Assembly: GCF_001083785.1 (NCBI RefSeq)
Contig: NZ_LAVL01000019.1
Location: forward strand, 26,563-90,562
Direction: 5' to 3'
From: Nonomuraea sp. SBT364
Lineage (GTDB): Bacteria; Actinomycetota; Actinomycetes; Streptosporangiales; Streptosporangiaceae
DNA: 64,000 nucleotides
In this document: positions 8,311 to 17,177 of the stretch, in pieces
Layout: each line of letters begins with the position of its first letter
How positions within the stretch are numbered: position 1 is the stretch's first letter
Notes under the pieces: model-generated
What the model saw: the letters and a program-made list of their open reading frames with translations, nothing else
Database searches by the model: none
What the model was told of the DNA's origin: nothing
Program-made: the position numbers and the translations under genes

Positions 8311-8754
8311 ATGGCGACGCCCTCACACATCGGCCCCGGCTCCTGGCGAATCGTCCTGGAGGCGACCGAGGCGACGCTGACCACGAGCACGCGCAAGGGC
8401 CCCAGGCTCCTGTTCGCGCTGCCGCGCCTCGACGGCGCCTTCTACCTGCGACCCCACGCGGGTCTCGCGGGATTCGCGCTGCAGCTCCCCCTGCCGTCGC
8501 GCCGCGCCGAGCCGCCGGTGCTGCACTGGGAGTCGGCGGAGCTCGATCGCGACGGGCACGCCTGGCTGCGGTTCGGACGTCAGGAGGTGCGCTCGCCCGT
8601 CTCGGTCCTGTGCGCCGAGATCCCCGGTGAGCGCCCCTACGTGAAGATCGTCCTGGAGACGGTCTTCTCACCGTCGAGCCTGCGGCTGCCCGCCTGGTTC
8701 CTGCCACGGCCGGTGACGTTGCGGCTGTTCACCGAGATCCGCCCGGAGTGGTGA
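8311..8754 (+). CDS. Hypothetical protein in ECF41-controlled operon
   Basis: 147 aa, not recognised. It has no signal peptide or membrane helix, no cysteine cluster, and alternates short hydrophobic strands with charged turns (GSWRIVLEATEATLTT, GFALQLPLPSR, RPVTLRLFTEIRPEW), which suggests an all-beta fold. A good ribosome site (gaggtg) precedes ATG 8311. It is the first gene after promoter P3, followed 43 bases later by an SDR gene and then a P450, so it probably acts in the same redox process. A distant relation to YceI-like lipocalin folds came to mind but the match is too weak to claim. Confidence 0.7.
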   Translation: MATPSHIGPGSWRIVLEATEATLTTSTRKGPRLLFALPRLDGAFYLRPHAGLAGFALQLPLPSRRAEPPVLHWESAELDRDGHAWLRFGRQEVRSPVSVLCAEIPGERPYVKIVLETVFSPSSLRLPAWFLPRPVTLRLFTEIRPEW

Positions 8755-8797
8755 GACCACTCCCGGCCTGTCATCCAGAAAGAAACGGAAACACATC

Positions 8798-9646
8798 ATG
8801 AGCAAGGTTTGGTTCGTCACCGGTTCGTCCCGCGGCCTGGGCCGCAACTTCGTCGAGGCGGCCCTGTCCCGCGGCGACCGGGTGGCCGCGACCGCCAGGA
8901 ACACCGCCGGCTTCGACGACCTGGTCGCCGCCTACGGCGACGCGGTGCTCCCGCTGGAGATGGACGTCACCGACAAGGCCGCCGTCTTCGAGAGCGTCAA
9001 GCGGGCCGCCGAGCACTTCGGCCGCCTGGACGTCGTCGTGAACAACGCCGGCTACGCCCAGGTCGGCGCGATCGAGGAGTTGACCGAGCAGCAGCTGCGC
9101 GACCAGATGGAGACGAACGTGTTCGGCGCCGTCTGGGTGGTCCAGGCCGCGCTGCCCTACCTGCGTGAGCAGGGAGCCGGGCACATCATCCAGCTGTCCT
9201 CGGCCGCGGGCCTCATCGCGATGCCCCTCGGCGGCGCCTACCACGCCTCCAAGTGGGCTCTGGAGGGCCTGAACGAGGCCCTCGCCGGCGAGGTCGCCGA
9301 GTTCGGCGTCAAGGTGACCATCATCGAGCCCGGCGGCTTCGCCACCCGCTCCGGCAAGAACCCCGACCCGCTCAACAACGGCTTCATGGCCGAGCCCGAC
9401 CCGGCCTACGACGGCCTGCGCCGGCGGCTCGGCGCGATGGCCGGCAAGCAGCCCGCCGGCGACCCGGCCGCGGCTGCCCAGGCGCTGCTCAAGCTGGTGG
9501 ACTCCGACAACCCGCCGCTGCGGGTGCTCTTCGGCCAGGGCTTCTACCCGATGATCCAGAAGGCCTACGCCGACCGGCTCAAGACCTGGACCGACTGGCA
9601 GGACATCTCCAAGGAGGCGCACGGCAACCTCGGGCAGACCGCCTGA
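8798..9646 (+). CDS. Short-chain dehydrogenase/reductase (SDR)
   Basis: 282 aa classical SDR. The cofactor motif is TGSSRGLG (8-15), then DVTD at about 57 and NNAG (82-85); the catalytic residues are the Ser of IQLSSAAG (about 134-135), Tyr148 and Lys152 in YHASK. It oxidises or reduces a hydroxyl/keto group with NAD(P). It is the middle gene of the operon from promoter P3, 43 bases after the hypothetical gene and 40 bases before the P450. A remnant of a related SDR C-terminus (AAAQALLKIVDSDDPP) lies at 42820, next to another ECF41-type promoter. Confidence 0.92.
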   Translation: MSKVWFVTGSSRGLGRNFVEAALSRGDRVAATARNTAGFDDLVAAYGDAVLPLEMDVTDKAAVFESVKRAAEHFGRLDVVVNNAGYAQVGAIEELTEQQLRDQMETNVFGAVWVVQAALPYLREQGAGHIIQLSSAAGLIAMPLGGAYHASKWALEGLNEALAGEVAEFGVKVTIIEPGGFATRSGKNPDPLNNGFMAEPDPAYDGLRRRLGAMAGKQPAGDPAAAAQALLKLVDSDNPPLRVLFGQGFYPMIQKAYADRLKTWTDWQDISKEAHGNLGQTA

Positions 9647-9686
9647 GCCACGTCCCGAACAGCTTTCGATCACCGAAAGGTCATCC

Positions 9687-10913
9687 ATGACGAACAGCGT
9701 CGCCGACGAACTCGCCGATCTGGAGCTGCCGGTCGAGCGGGGCTGCCCGTTCGCCCCGCCCGACGCCTACGAGCGGTTGCGCGAGCAGGCGCCGATCAGC
9801 AAGGTCCGCCTGGTGAACGGCACCGAGGCATGGTGGGTGTCCGGGCACGAGGAGGCCCGCGCGATCCTCGCCGACCGCCGCTTCTCCTCCGACCGGCGCA
9901 AGGACGGCTTCCCGCTCTACAACCTCGACGCCGCGACCCTGCGGCAGCTCCGCGACCAGCCGCCGCTGATGCTCGGCATGGACGGCATGGAGCACGCGGC
10001 GGCCCGCCGCCCGGTGATCAGCGAGTTCACCGTGAAGCGGCTGGCCGCGCTGCGGCCGCAGGTGCAGGGCATCGTCGACCGGTTCGTGGACGACCTGCTC
10101 GCGACCGACGAGCGCCCGGTCGACCTCGTGCGGGCGTTGTCCCTGCCGGTCCCGTCGCTGGTGATCTGCGAGATGCTCGGCGTGCCCTACACCGACCACG
10201 ACTTCTTCCAGAGTCGCACAGCCGTGGCGGTGCGGCGGGGCTCGTCGCCGGAGGAGCGCATGCGCGCCTTCGCCGAGCTGCGCGCCTACCTTGACGACCT
10301 GGTCACCCGCAAGGCGTCCGAGCCGGGTGACGACCTGTTCAGCCGGCAGATCGCCCGGCAGCGCGAGGAGGGCGGCGTCGACCACCAGGCCCTGGTGAGC
10401 CTGGCCTTCCTGCTGCTGACCGCCGGGCACGAGACCACCGCGAACATGATCTCGCTCGGCGTGCTCGCCCTGCTCAGCCACCCGGAGCAACTGGCTCTCA
10501 TCAAGGCCGACCCGGGCAAGACGCCGATGGCCGTGGAGGAACTGCTGCGCTTCTTCGCCATCGCCGACGGGGTCACCGCCCGGGCGGCCACCGAGGACGT
10601 GGAGATCGGCGGGGCGAGCATCAAGGCCGGCGAGGGCGTCATCGTCTCCGGGCTGTCGGCCAGCTGGGACCCCTCCGTGTTCAAGAACCCGGGCGAACTG
10701 GACATCGAACGCGAGGCTCGCCATCACCTCGCCTTCGGGTTCGGCCCGCACCAGTGTCTCGGCCAGAACCTGGCCCGGATGGAGCTGCAGATCGTCTTCG
10801 ACACGCTGTTCCGCCGCATCCCCACCCTGCGGCTCGCCGCCCCGGTCGACGACCTGCCGTTCAAGACGGACGCCATCATCTACGGCGCCGCCGAACTCCC
10901 GGTCACCTGGTGA
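9687..10913 (+). CDS. Cytochrome P450
   Basis: 408 aa soluble bacterial P450. Landmarks: I-helix oxygen-activation motif LLLTAGHETTANM, K-helix ELLR (ExxR), and the heme loop FGFGPHQCLGQNLARMEL with the ligand Cys357; it ends in ELPVTW. It monooxygenates a small organic substrate and needs ferredoxin and reductase from elsewhere, since none is encoded here. It is the last gene of the ECF41-type operon starting at 8311. The pairing with an SDR suggests sequential hydroxylation and oxidation, which is inference. Confidence 0.93.
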   Translation: MTNSVADELADLELPVERGCPFAPPDAYERLREQAPISKVRLVNGTEAWWVSGHEEARAILADRRFSSDRRKDGFPLYNLDAATLRQLRDQPPLMLGMDGMEHAAARRPVISEFTVKRLAALRPQVQGIVDRFVDDLLATDERPVDLVRALSLPVPSLVICEMLGVPYTDHDFFQSRTAVAVRRGSSPEERMRAFAELRAYLDDLVTRKASEPGDDLFSRQIARQREEGGVDHQALVSLAFLLLTAGHETTANMISLGVLALLSHPEQLALIKADPGKTPMAVEELLRFFAIADGVTARAATEDVEIGGASIKAGEGVIVSGLSASWDPSVFKNPGELDIEREARHHLAFGFGPHQCLGQNLARMELQIVFDTLFRRIPTLRLAAPVDDLPFKTDAIIYGAAELPVTW

Positions 10914-10961
10914 GGGAGTGATCGGGAGCCCTCGGACAGGGCGAAGCCCGCGTCCCGGGGA

Positions 10962-10988
10962 TGTCAAAGTGGCCGCGGCGGCTCCGAC
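10962..10988 (+). promoter_or_regulatory. Degenerate ECF41-type promoter P4
   Basis: TGTCAAA at 10962-10968, 16 bases, CGAC at 10985-10988: one change in each element, spacing kept. It sits 35 bases before the broken RibD-like gene, the same distance range as the better sites. It may be decaying with its gene or be chance. Confidence 0.4.
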
Positions 10989-11023
10989 CTTCCCGTGACG
11001 GCAGCGGAGCGAAGGAGAGCCGG

Positions 11024-11510
11024 ATGAGCAGAGTCGTGCTGGACGTGTCGGTGTCCCTGGACGGGTTCACGACCGGCCCGGACGTCGGTGAGGCGGAGCC
11101 GATGGGCATCGGCGGCGAACGACTGCACGAGTGGATGGGAGCGGGCGGGGCCGACGCCGGCGTCCGCGAAGCCGTGGACGCGTCGGTGGGAGCCGTCGTC
11201 ATCGGACGGCGCACCTTCGACCTCGGCCTGCGCCCGTGGGACGGCACGCCCTGGCCCGGTGTGCCGAGTTTCGTGGTCACGCACCGGACCAGGGAGAACC
11301 TTCTCGCCGGCAACGGCGGGACGTTCGTCTTCGACGGGCTGGCGGCCGCTCCTCAGGGCGGGCCTGCTCGACGAGGTGCGCATCCACCTCGTCCCCGTGC
11401 TCCTGGGCGCGGGCACGCCGCTGTTCGCCGGCGAGCGGGCCGAGCTGGTCCCGGAGGGCGAGCCCGTCCAGGGGACGGTGACGCACCTGCGTTACCTCGT
11501 CGGCCGATGA
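11024..11510 (+). pseudogene. RibD C-terminal/dihydrofolate reductase-like protein, internal deletion with frameshift
   Basis: The first ~108 codons from ATG 11024 read as a normal dihydrofolate-reductase-fold protein (MSRVVLDVSVSLDGF...VVIGRRTFDLG...VPSFVVTHRTRENL...FVFDGLAAA). The rest of the domain (LRAGLLDEVRIHLVPVLLGAGTPLF...THLRYLVGR) is in another frame and ends at 11510. Between the halves, at about 11340-11360, roughly 25 family-typical residues (the helix and the GGA motif binding NADPH) are missing. So this is a deletion plus frameshift, not a single-base error. The ribosome site gaaggag is intact. The product would lack a working cofactor pocket. Confidence 0.8.
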
Positions 11511-11514
11511 GGCG

Positions 11515-12255
11515 TCACCACGCGATGGGGCCGAGGCGGTCGACGAAGATGCCGGTGGGCCCGTCGGGGCCGATCGTCGCGAGCCCGACGATCGAGTCGG
11601 TGCCCTCGGTGACGGTCAGCCGGCCGGTGTGGTTGTTCATGTCGGTGGCGGCGTAGGTGCGGTTCGCGACCTCTCCGGGCGTGGCGCAGTTGAACTTGAT
11701 CTCGGGGAGCGCCTTGGCGTACCGGACGGTGATCATGTTCAGCGCCGTCTTGGACGTGCTGTAGGCGAGCTCGTGCAGCTTCGCGGAAGGCTGCTCAGGG
11801 TCCATCACCACCGCGAAGGAACCGACGGCGCTGGACACCATCACCACCCGCGGATGCTCGGCCGCCCGCAGCAGGGGCAGGAACGCGTGCGTGACCCTGA
11901 TCGGCCCGTACACGTTGGTGTCGTAGACGGCGTGGATCTCGTCGGCCGTCGCGTCCGCCGGCGCGACCACGTTCCCGGGCGCGCCGGCGTTGTTGATCAG
12001 CACGTCCAGCCGGTCGGTGTGCTCCTTGACGAGCCGTACGGCGCCGGCCACCGACTCGTCGGAGGTCACGTCCAGCGGGACCATGACCACGTTGGCGCCT
12101 CCGGCCGTCAGCTTGCCGGCGGCGGCCCGTCCCCGGCCTTCGTCACGCGAGCCGAGGAAGATCGTCCACCCCAGTTCGCCGAGCCGCCGGGCGGCCTCGA
12201 AGCCGAGTCCCTTGTTGCCACCGGTGATCAACACCGACGTGGTACGGGCATCCAT
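11515..12255 (-). CDS. SDR family oxidoreductase (paralogue of the gene at 41914)
   Basis: 246 aa classical SDR: cofactor motif TGGNKGLG (11-18), DVTSDES (62-68), NNAG (88-91), catalytic Tyr165 and Lys169 in YSTSK. It aligns without gaps over almost its full length with the SDR at 41914-42642 (for example VYDTNVYGP, RVTHAFLPLL, VAGAVRLV), so the two arose by duplication. The related carbonyl reductases act on xenobiotic ketones. It is read from P5, an ECF41-type promoter 38 bases upstream, divergent from the second ECF41 sigma gene, and converges on the broken RibD-like gene. Confidence 0.92.
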   Translation of the reverse strand: MDARTTSVLITGGNKGLGFEAARRLGELGWTIFLGSRDEGRGRAAAGKLTAGGANVVMVPLDVTSDESVAGAVRLVKEHTDRLDVLINNAGAPGNVVAPADATADEIHAVYDTNVYGPIRVTHAFLPLLRAAEHPRVVMVSSAVGSFAVVMDPEQPSAKLHELAYSTSKTALNMITVRYAKALPEIKFNCATPGEVANRTYAATDMNNHTGRLTVTEGTDSIVGLATIGPDGPTGIFVDRLGPIAW

Positions 12256-12293
12256 GGTGCACTCCTTTTACCGTTGTAGCTGGTCGAGCATGA

Positions 12294-12320
12294 GATGCCG
12301 GCGGCCCGGCCCCTGTGACA
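12294..12320 (-). promoter_or_regulatory. ECF41-type promoter P5 (SDR at 11515)
   Basis: Minus strand: TGTCACA at 12320-12314, 16 bases, CATC at 12297-12294; 38 bases before ATG 12255. The -10 differs from the consensus CGTC by one base, as does its divergent partner P6. Confidence 0.7.
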
Positions 12321-12354
12321 GGCCCGCCCGTATGACGTACGCCACACGCTGCGG

Positions 12355-12381
12355 TGTCACAAAGTCGCAGGGCCGGGCATC
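12355..12381 (+). promoter_or_regulatory. ECF41-type promoter P6 (sigma factor 2)
   Basis: TGTCACA at 12355-12361, 16 bases, CATC at 12378-12381; 42 bases before ATG 12424. It shares the CATC variant with P5; the two -35 elements are 34 bases apart. Confidence 0.7.
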
Positions 12382-12423
12382 TTGTGGACGAGGCACTCGA
12401 ATGCGAACAGACAGGAGTTATCC

Positions 12424-13323
12424 ATGGCAGGCGTCGCGGACCACCCGGATCTCGCCACCGAGGTGTTCGTCGCCCACCGCAACCTGCTGTTCACGGTCGC
12501 CTACGAGATGCTCGGCTCGGCCGCCGACGCCGAGGACGTCCTGCAGGAGACCTGGCTGCGCTGGTCGGGCGTGGACCTCGACGGCGTGCTCGACCACCGC
12601 GCGTACCTGGTCAAGATCACCACCCGGCAGGCGCTCATGCGGCTGCGCGCGCTCGGCCGCCGCAAGGAGTCCTACGTCGGCCCCTGGTTGCCCGAGCCGC
12701 TGCTGACCGCGCCGGACGTGGCCGAGGACGTCGAGCTGGCCGAGAGCGTGTCGATGGCGATGCTGCTGGTGCTGGAGACGCTGACGCCGACCGAGCGGGC
12801 GGTGTTCGTGCTGCGCGAGGTGTTCGACCTGCACTACGACGAGATCGCCGACGCCGTCGGGAAGAGCTCCGCCGCGGTCCGCCAGATCGCCCACCGGGCG
12901 CGTTCCCACGTCGCCGCGCGCCGGCCTCGCGGGGTCACCTCCCCGGCCGAGACCCGGGGCGCGCTCGCGGCGTTCCAGCGGGCGGTCGAAACGGGCGATC
13001 TGCAGGGCCTGCTCGACATCCTCGCCCCCGACGTCGTCGCTCTGAGCGACGGCGGCGGGGTGAAGCAGGCCATGCCGCGGCCCGTCGAGGGGGCAGCCAG
13101 GCTGGGCCGCCGGCTCGTCAACGCCCTGACCAGATTCGGCGCCGCGATGTCGCTGGAGCCGGCGCAGATCAACGGCGGTCCCGCGCTGCTCGTGCGGCTC
13201 GACGGCGAGCTCGACGGCGTCCTGGCCGTCCAGGTCGAGGACGGCCTGATCACCAGCCTCTACTACGTGCGCAACCCCGAGAAGCTGTCGCGCGTGCAGC
13301 GGGAGACCGCCATGGGCCACTGA
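12424..13323 (+). CDS. ECF41-type RNA polymerase sigma factor 2 with SnoaL-like domain
   Basis: 299 aa; ATG 12424 follows caggag. Region 2 (LLFTVAYEMLGSAADAEDVLQETWLRW, 21-47) and region 4 (LTPTERAVFVLREVFDLHYDEIADAVGKSSAAVRQIAHRARS, 120-161) are intact. The two ECF41 marks are closer to consensus than in the first sigma factor: WLPEPLL at 88-94 and DGGG at 209-212. The C-terminal SnoaL-like part (about 175-299) would adjust activity in place of an anti-sigma factor. It is transcribed from P6 and is divergent to an SDR gene, the gene type that ECF41 factors usually accompany (carboxymuconolactone decarboxylase, oxidoreductase or epimerase). Confidence 0.93.
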   Translation: MAGVADHPDLATEVFVAHRNLLFTVAYEMLGSAADAEDVLQETWLRWSGVDLDGVLDHRAYLVKITTRQALMRLRALGRRKESYVGPWLPEPLLTAPDVAEDVELAESVSMAMLLVLETLTPTERAVFVLREVFDLHYDEIADAVGKSSAAVRQIAHRARSHVAARRPRGVTSPAETRGALAAFQRAVETGDLQGLLDILAPDVVALSDGGGVKQAMPRPVEGAARLGRRLVNALTRFGAAMSLEPAQINGGPALLVRLDGELDGVLAVQVEDGLITSLYYVRNPEKLSRVQRETAMGH

Positions 13324-13355
13324 CGCGCACGTACGGCCACCCTGCCCCGAAGCGC

Positions 13356-14939
13356 CTAGACGATCTCAAGGTTGGCCATCATGCCCATGTCCTCGTGTTC
13401 GGCGTTGTGGCAGTGGAACAGGTATCGGCCTCGGTAGCCGTCGAAACGGGTGATGATCTCCGCCGCTTCGCCCGGCCGCAGGGAGATGGTGTCCTTGAGG
13501 CCGGCGTCGTGGGGCAGCGGCGGGCGGCCGCTGCGCGAGAGCACTCGGAAGCCGACCAGGTGCAGGTGGATGGGATGGTGGACGTCGGCGATCAGCCGCC
13601 ACACCTCGACGTCGCCGAACCTGGCGGTGACGTCGGTGCGGGCGGGGTCGAACGGCAGCCCGCCGATCAGCCAGCCGTGACCGCCGTGCATGCGCCCGGT
13701 GCGGAAGGAGAAGTCGCGCACCCGGACGGCGTCCGAGCGGCGCCAGTCAGGCAGATCGGACGACAGCACACGCGGGACGCGGCTGTCGTCGGTGACCTTG
13801 CGCCCCACTCGGAAGGCCATCACGTCGCGGGCGCGCCCGGAGCCGATCCGGTTCAGGAGCCTGACGCGGCCGCCGACCGGGACGCCGGAGAAGTCGACGA
13901 TCACGTCGTATCGCTCGGCGGGCGCGATCGGCAGCAGCCGGTGGGTGACCGGCGCGGCGAGCAGCCCCTGGTCCGCGCCGACCTGGACGAGATCGAGCCG
14001 GCGGCCGTCGTCGGTGACCGCTTCGAGCTCGTAGTGCCGGGCGTTGGAGGCGTTGAGGACGCGCAGCCGGTAGCGGGCCGCGTCGACCTCGTGCACGGGC
14101 CACGGCGCACCGTTGACCAGGATCACGTCCCCGAGGACCCCGGCGAGATAGGGCTCGCGCACGCCCGGCCGCTCCCTCAGGGCGGGGTCGAGCGCCGGGT
14201 AGTCGAGGCCGCCGTCGGCGGCGAACGCCCGATCGGCGATCATCAGCGGCAGTTCGCGCGGCCCCGAGGGCAGGCCGAGCTCGTCCTCGGCGTCGTCGCG
14301 GACGATGTGCAGCCCGGCCAGGCCGCGCCAGATCGCCGGGGCGGTGAAGTCCATCCGGTGGTCGTGGTACCACAGCAGCGTCGGCCGCTGGTCCAGGGGG
14401 AAGGTGTAGTCGCGCGTCAGCCTGCTCACCAACGCCCGCGGATCGTGCATGCCGTGCCCTCCCGCGTGTGCGGCGGTCTCCGGCCAGCCTTCGGGCAGCA
14501 CGAGGTCGGTCGGGTAGCCGTCGGAGGCCGCCGGGGTCCGGCCGCCGTGCAGGTGGACGACGGTCGGCAGGGGCAGTTCGTTGCGGTGCGTCACCGTGAC
14601 CGGGCGGCCCCGGCGCGACTCGATCGTCGGCCCGGGGAAGGTGCCCTCGTACGTCCACAACGGCGTCCTGACGCCGGGCAGGATCTCCGCGCTCGCCTCA
14701 CGCTGGGTGATCTCGTAACGGTCGGCGCCACCCGAGGTGCCGACCGGCTTCAGCACGGACGGGATCGGCAGCGGCACCCGGAACGGCGGCGGCAGCGGCA
14801 GGGCGCTGCGCAGCTCGGCACCCGTGACCGGCGGCCGCCGGGCCAGCGCGGCCGAGGCCGACAGCCCGGTGGCCGCCACCAGCCCGAGCGCCCCGCCGAT
14901 GCCCAGCACCCGCCGCCTGCTCATGCCACGCTCACGCAT
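13356..14939 (-). CDS. Multicopper oxidase, Tat-exported
   Basis: 527 aa. The N-terminus has a twin-arginine signal (SRRRVLGIGG). Copper-binding blocks of a three-domain laccase/CueO-type oxidase are present: TVVHLHGGRTP, LLWYHDHRMD, HHPIHLHLVGF and, near the end, HCHNAEHEDMGMM with the type 1 Cys, His and Met. It oxidises phenols or metal ions with reduction of oxygen to water outside the membrane. ATG 14939 follows GGAGG and overlaps the stop of the upstream membrane-protein gene by 8 bases, so the two are translationally coupled. Copper homeostasis or pigment/bilirubin-type oxidation are the usual roles; which one applies here is open. Confidence 0.92.
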   Translation of the reverse strand: MRERGMSRRRVLGIGGALGLVAATGLSASAALARRPPVTGAELRSALPLPPPFRVPLPIPSVLKPVGTSGGADRYEITQREASAEILPGVRTPLWTYEGTFPGPTIESRRGRPVTVTHRNELPLPTVVHLHGGRTPAASDGYPTDLVLPEGWPETAAHAGGHGMHDPRALVSRLTRDYTFPLDQRPTLLWYHDHRMDFTAPAIWRGLAGLHIVRDDAEDELGLPSGPRELPLMIADRAFAADGGLDYPALDPALRERPGVREPYLAGVLGDVILVNGAPWPVHEVDAARYRLRVLNASNARHYELEAVTDDGRRLDLVQVGADQGLLAAPVTHRLLPIAPAERYDVIVDFSGVPVGGRVRLLNRIGSGRARDVMAFRVGRKVTDDSRVPRVLSSDLPDWRRSDAVRVRDFSFRTGRMHGGHGWLIGGLPFDPARTDVTARFGDVEVWRLIADVHHPIHLHLVGFRVLSRSGRPPLPHDAGLKDTISLRPGEAAEIITRFDGYRGRYLFHCHNAEHEDMGMMANLEIV

Positions 14940-15354
14940 CGCGGGCCTCCCCGCGCACGACGGGCCGGCGCCAGACGGCGACGAACTGCACGACGAGCGC
15001 GGCGACGGTCATCACGCCCAGCGGTACGTGCAGCCACAACGCGCCGTCCAGGCCGGCGAAATACTGCACCGTCTCGGCCGCCACCACCGCCGCCGTGCCC
15101 AGGAACGGCCAGACCTGACGCAACCGTACCCAGACCACGATCGCCACGATGAGCTGCGAATAGCCGATCGAGGTGACCACGTCGGCGCCGACGGCGTGCC
15201 AGTGCAGGCTGTCGTAGTCGCCGGTCAGATACACCCCGGCGAACACCGGCTGGCCGACGATCGCCACCAGGTGGGCGCTGACCACGGCCCGCAGCGTCCA
15301 CCCCGAAGGTCTCGTCGCAGGCGTGGCCACGATCCCTGCTAGCTCAGTCTTCAT
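14932..15354 (-). CDS. Small four-helix membrane protein coupled to multicopper oxidase
   Basis: 140 aa with four predicted membrane helices (about 22-42, 58-76, 83-100, 108-127) and histidines near helix ends (SAHLVAI, LHWHAVGAD, LWLHVP). No family was recognised. Its stop overlaps the start of the multicopper oxidase, so the pair forms an operon; it may be a membrane partner or copper/electron-transfer subunit, which is inference only. It is divergent from a LysR regulator 73 bases away. Confidence 0.75.
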   Translation of the reverse strand: MKTELAGIVATPATRPSGWTLRAVVSAHLVAIVGQPVFAGVYLTGDYDSLHWHAVGADVVTSIGYSQLIVAIVVWVRLRQVWPFLGTAAVVAAETVQYFAGLDGALWLHVPLGVMTVAALVVQFVAVWRRPVVRGEARDA

Positions 15355-15380
15355 TGCCGTGACATTATGGCTTCAAGGTT

Positions 15381-15394
15381 ATCTTGTCTAAGAT
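15381..15394. promoter_or_regulatory. Candidate LysR-type operator
   Basis: ATCTT-GTCT-AAGAT, a 5-bp dyad fitting the LysR T-N11-A box, in an A+T-rich gap between the divergent membrane-protein/oxidase operon and the LysR gene. Position and form suggest LysR control of both sides. Confidence 0.5.
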
Positions 15395-15429
15395 TTATAT
15401 TGCTATGACGTTATGCTCATGGAGGCATG

Positions 15430-16374
15430 ATGGAGCTGAACTCGCTCAGGCAGTTCCTGGTGGTGGCCCGGCTGGAGCACCTCAGCCGGGCGGCGGACGA
15501 GCTTCATGTCGCCCAGCCGTCGCTGAGCCGTACCATCAACCGGCTGGAGACCGAGCTCGGCACGCCGCTGTTCGACCGGAGCGGCCGGCTCCGGCTGAAC
15601 GACCTGGGCAAGCTCTTCCGCGATCACGTCGAGCGTTCCCTCGGCGAGCTCGACGCGGGCCGGCGCGCCGTCGCCGAGGCGGCCGGCGAGGGCCTGGGCG
15701 CCGTGCGCCTGGCCTCGGAGACCTTCCTCACCCTCACCGGCCCGCTGGCGGCCTACAAGCGAGCCCATCCCGCCGTCGAGATCCAGCTCCACTGGTCGCC
15801 GGCCGAGGACATGGCCCGCCGCCTGCGGGCCCAGGACGTCGACCTGTGTGTCGCCTCGCAGCCGATCCACGCCGACGGCCTGGAGTCCGTCCAGTTGTTC
15901 GAGGAGGCCGTGGGGGTGGGCACGCCACTCGATCACCCGCTGGCGGGCCGTACTTCCGTCAGCATCGACGAGCTCGCCGGCCAGCCCTTCGTCACCGCCC
16001 GCAAGGGGCACTGGATACGCCGGCTGCATGATCGGCTCTTCGCCGCGAGGGGCCTCACACCGAAGATCGTCTGCGAGAGCGACGAACCCACCGCCATCGC
16101 GAGCCTGATCAGCGCCGGGCTCGGCATCGGTCTGGTCCCCGCCTTCGCCCGCCGCGGCACCGCCCGCGTCCCCGGCGCCTGGATCGCCGTCGACAGCCCC
16201 GACTGCCGCCGCACGGTCACCCTGTACTGGGGTGCCGGCAGCCACCTGACCCCGGCCGCCCGCCTGATGCGCACCACGATCACCGGCTGGGACTGGAGCG
16301 CCGGCTCCGACCTCACAGCCCTCCCGCCCACGCTCGGCTCGCCGTCCTCGGCAGCGGCTCCACCCGGCGCCTGA
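15430..16374 (+). CDS. LysR family transcriptional regulator
   Basis: 314 aa (a second ATG lies one codon earlier, 15427). Residues 1-60 are the LysR winged helix (MELNSLRQFLVVARLEHLSRAADELHVAQPSLSRTINRLE), followed by a linker helix and a periplasmic-binding-like effector domain (about 88-290). It is divergent from the multicopper oxidase operon and probably its regulator, with a T-N11-A box in the 75-base gap. The effector is unknown. The tail after about 300 is Pro/Ser/Ala-rich and not conserved in the family. Confidence 0.92.
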   Translation: MELNSLRQFLVVARLEHLSRAADELHVAQPSLSRTINRLETELGTPLFDRSGRLRLNDLGKLFRDHVERSLGELDAGRRAVAEAAGEGLGAVRLASETFLTLTGPLAAYKRAHPAVEIQLHWSPAEDMARRLRAQDVDLCVASQPIHADGLESVQLFEEAVGVGTPLDHPLAGRTSVSIDELAGQPFVTARKGHWIRRLHDRLFAARGLTPKIVCESDEPTAIASLISAGLGIGLVPAFARRGTARVPGAWIAVDSPDCRRTVTLYWGAGSHLTPAARLMRTTITGWDWSAGSDLTALPPTLGSPSSAAAPPGA

Positions 16375-16418
16375 AGGGGACGCCCGGGAAGTCGCCGAAG
16401 GGCCTCGTTCCGGCGGGA

Positions 16419-17177
16419 CTAGCGGTTGTAGAGCCTTCGCGCCCACAGGTAGCCGATCGCCGCGATGACCGCGCTCCAGGCGACCGCCTGCGCCAGGCTG
16501 GAGCCGGCCGGGCGGCCGTCGAGCAGGGCGCGCAGGGTCTCGATGACGGGGGTGAACGGCTGGTTCTCGGCGAACCACCGCAGCCCGGCCGGCATCGACT
16601 CGGTCGGGACGAAGCCGCTGCCCAGGAAGGGCAGCATCATCAGCGGCATCGGCAGGTTGCTGGCCGTGGCGACGCTCTTGGAGACCAGGGCGAGCGCGAC
16701 CGACAGCCAGGTGATGGCGAAGGTGAACAGGGCCAGCACGCCGGCCACGCCGAGCCAGTCCAGCGGAGAGGCGGCCGGGCGGAAGCCGATCAGCAGGGCC
16801 GCCAGCGTCGCCACCGCGATCGCGATGAACGTCTGCACCATCGCGCCGAGCACGTGCCCGGTGAGGACCGAGACGCGGGCGATGGCCATGGTCTTGAACC
16901 TGGCGATGATGCCCTCGGTCATGTCGGTGGCCACCGAGATCGCGGTGCCCTGGGCGGCGGTCGCGACGGTCATGATCATGATGCCGGGGGTGAGGTAACC
17001 GACGTAGGCGGCGCGGTCGCCGCCGAGGCCCGCGCCCATGGTGCCGCCCAGGACGTAGACGAACAGCAGCAGGAACACCACGGGGAGGGCGGCGAACATG
17101 ATGATCAGCGACGGGTAGCGCCAGATGTGCCTGACCTGGCGGCGCAGCATCGTCGCCGAGTCGGTGATCGCTCTCAT
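16419..17177 (-). CDS. ABC-2 type permease (DrrB-like)
   Basis: 252 aa with six membrane helices, of the DrrB/NodJ class; the block DMTEGIIARFKTMAIARVSVLTGHV is the typical cytoplasmic signature. ATG 17177 overlaps the stop of the upstream ATPase gene by 4 bases. Together they form a drug or metabolite exporter. The open frame extends further upstream, but that part overlaps the ATPase and is not family sequence. The operon starts with a P450 gene. Confidence 0.92.
   Translation of the reverse strand: MRAITDSATMLRRQVRHIWRYPSLIIMFAALPVVFLLLFVYVLGGTMGAGLGGDRAAYVGYLTPGIMIMTVATAAQGTAISVATDMTEGIIARFKTMAIARVSVLTGHVLGAMVQTFIAIAVATLAALLIGFRPAASPLDWLGVAGVLALFTFAITWLSVALALVSKSVATASNLPMPLMMLPFLGSGFVPTESMPAGLRWFAENQPFTPVIETLRALLDGRPAGSSLAQAVAWSAVIAAIGYLWARRLYNR

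Noticed and set aside
12354..15152. 932-codon plus-strand frame across the sigma gene and the multicopper oxidase
   Set aside because: It overlaps two clearly recognised genes, has low-complexity composition and no homology; a GC shadow.
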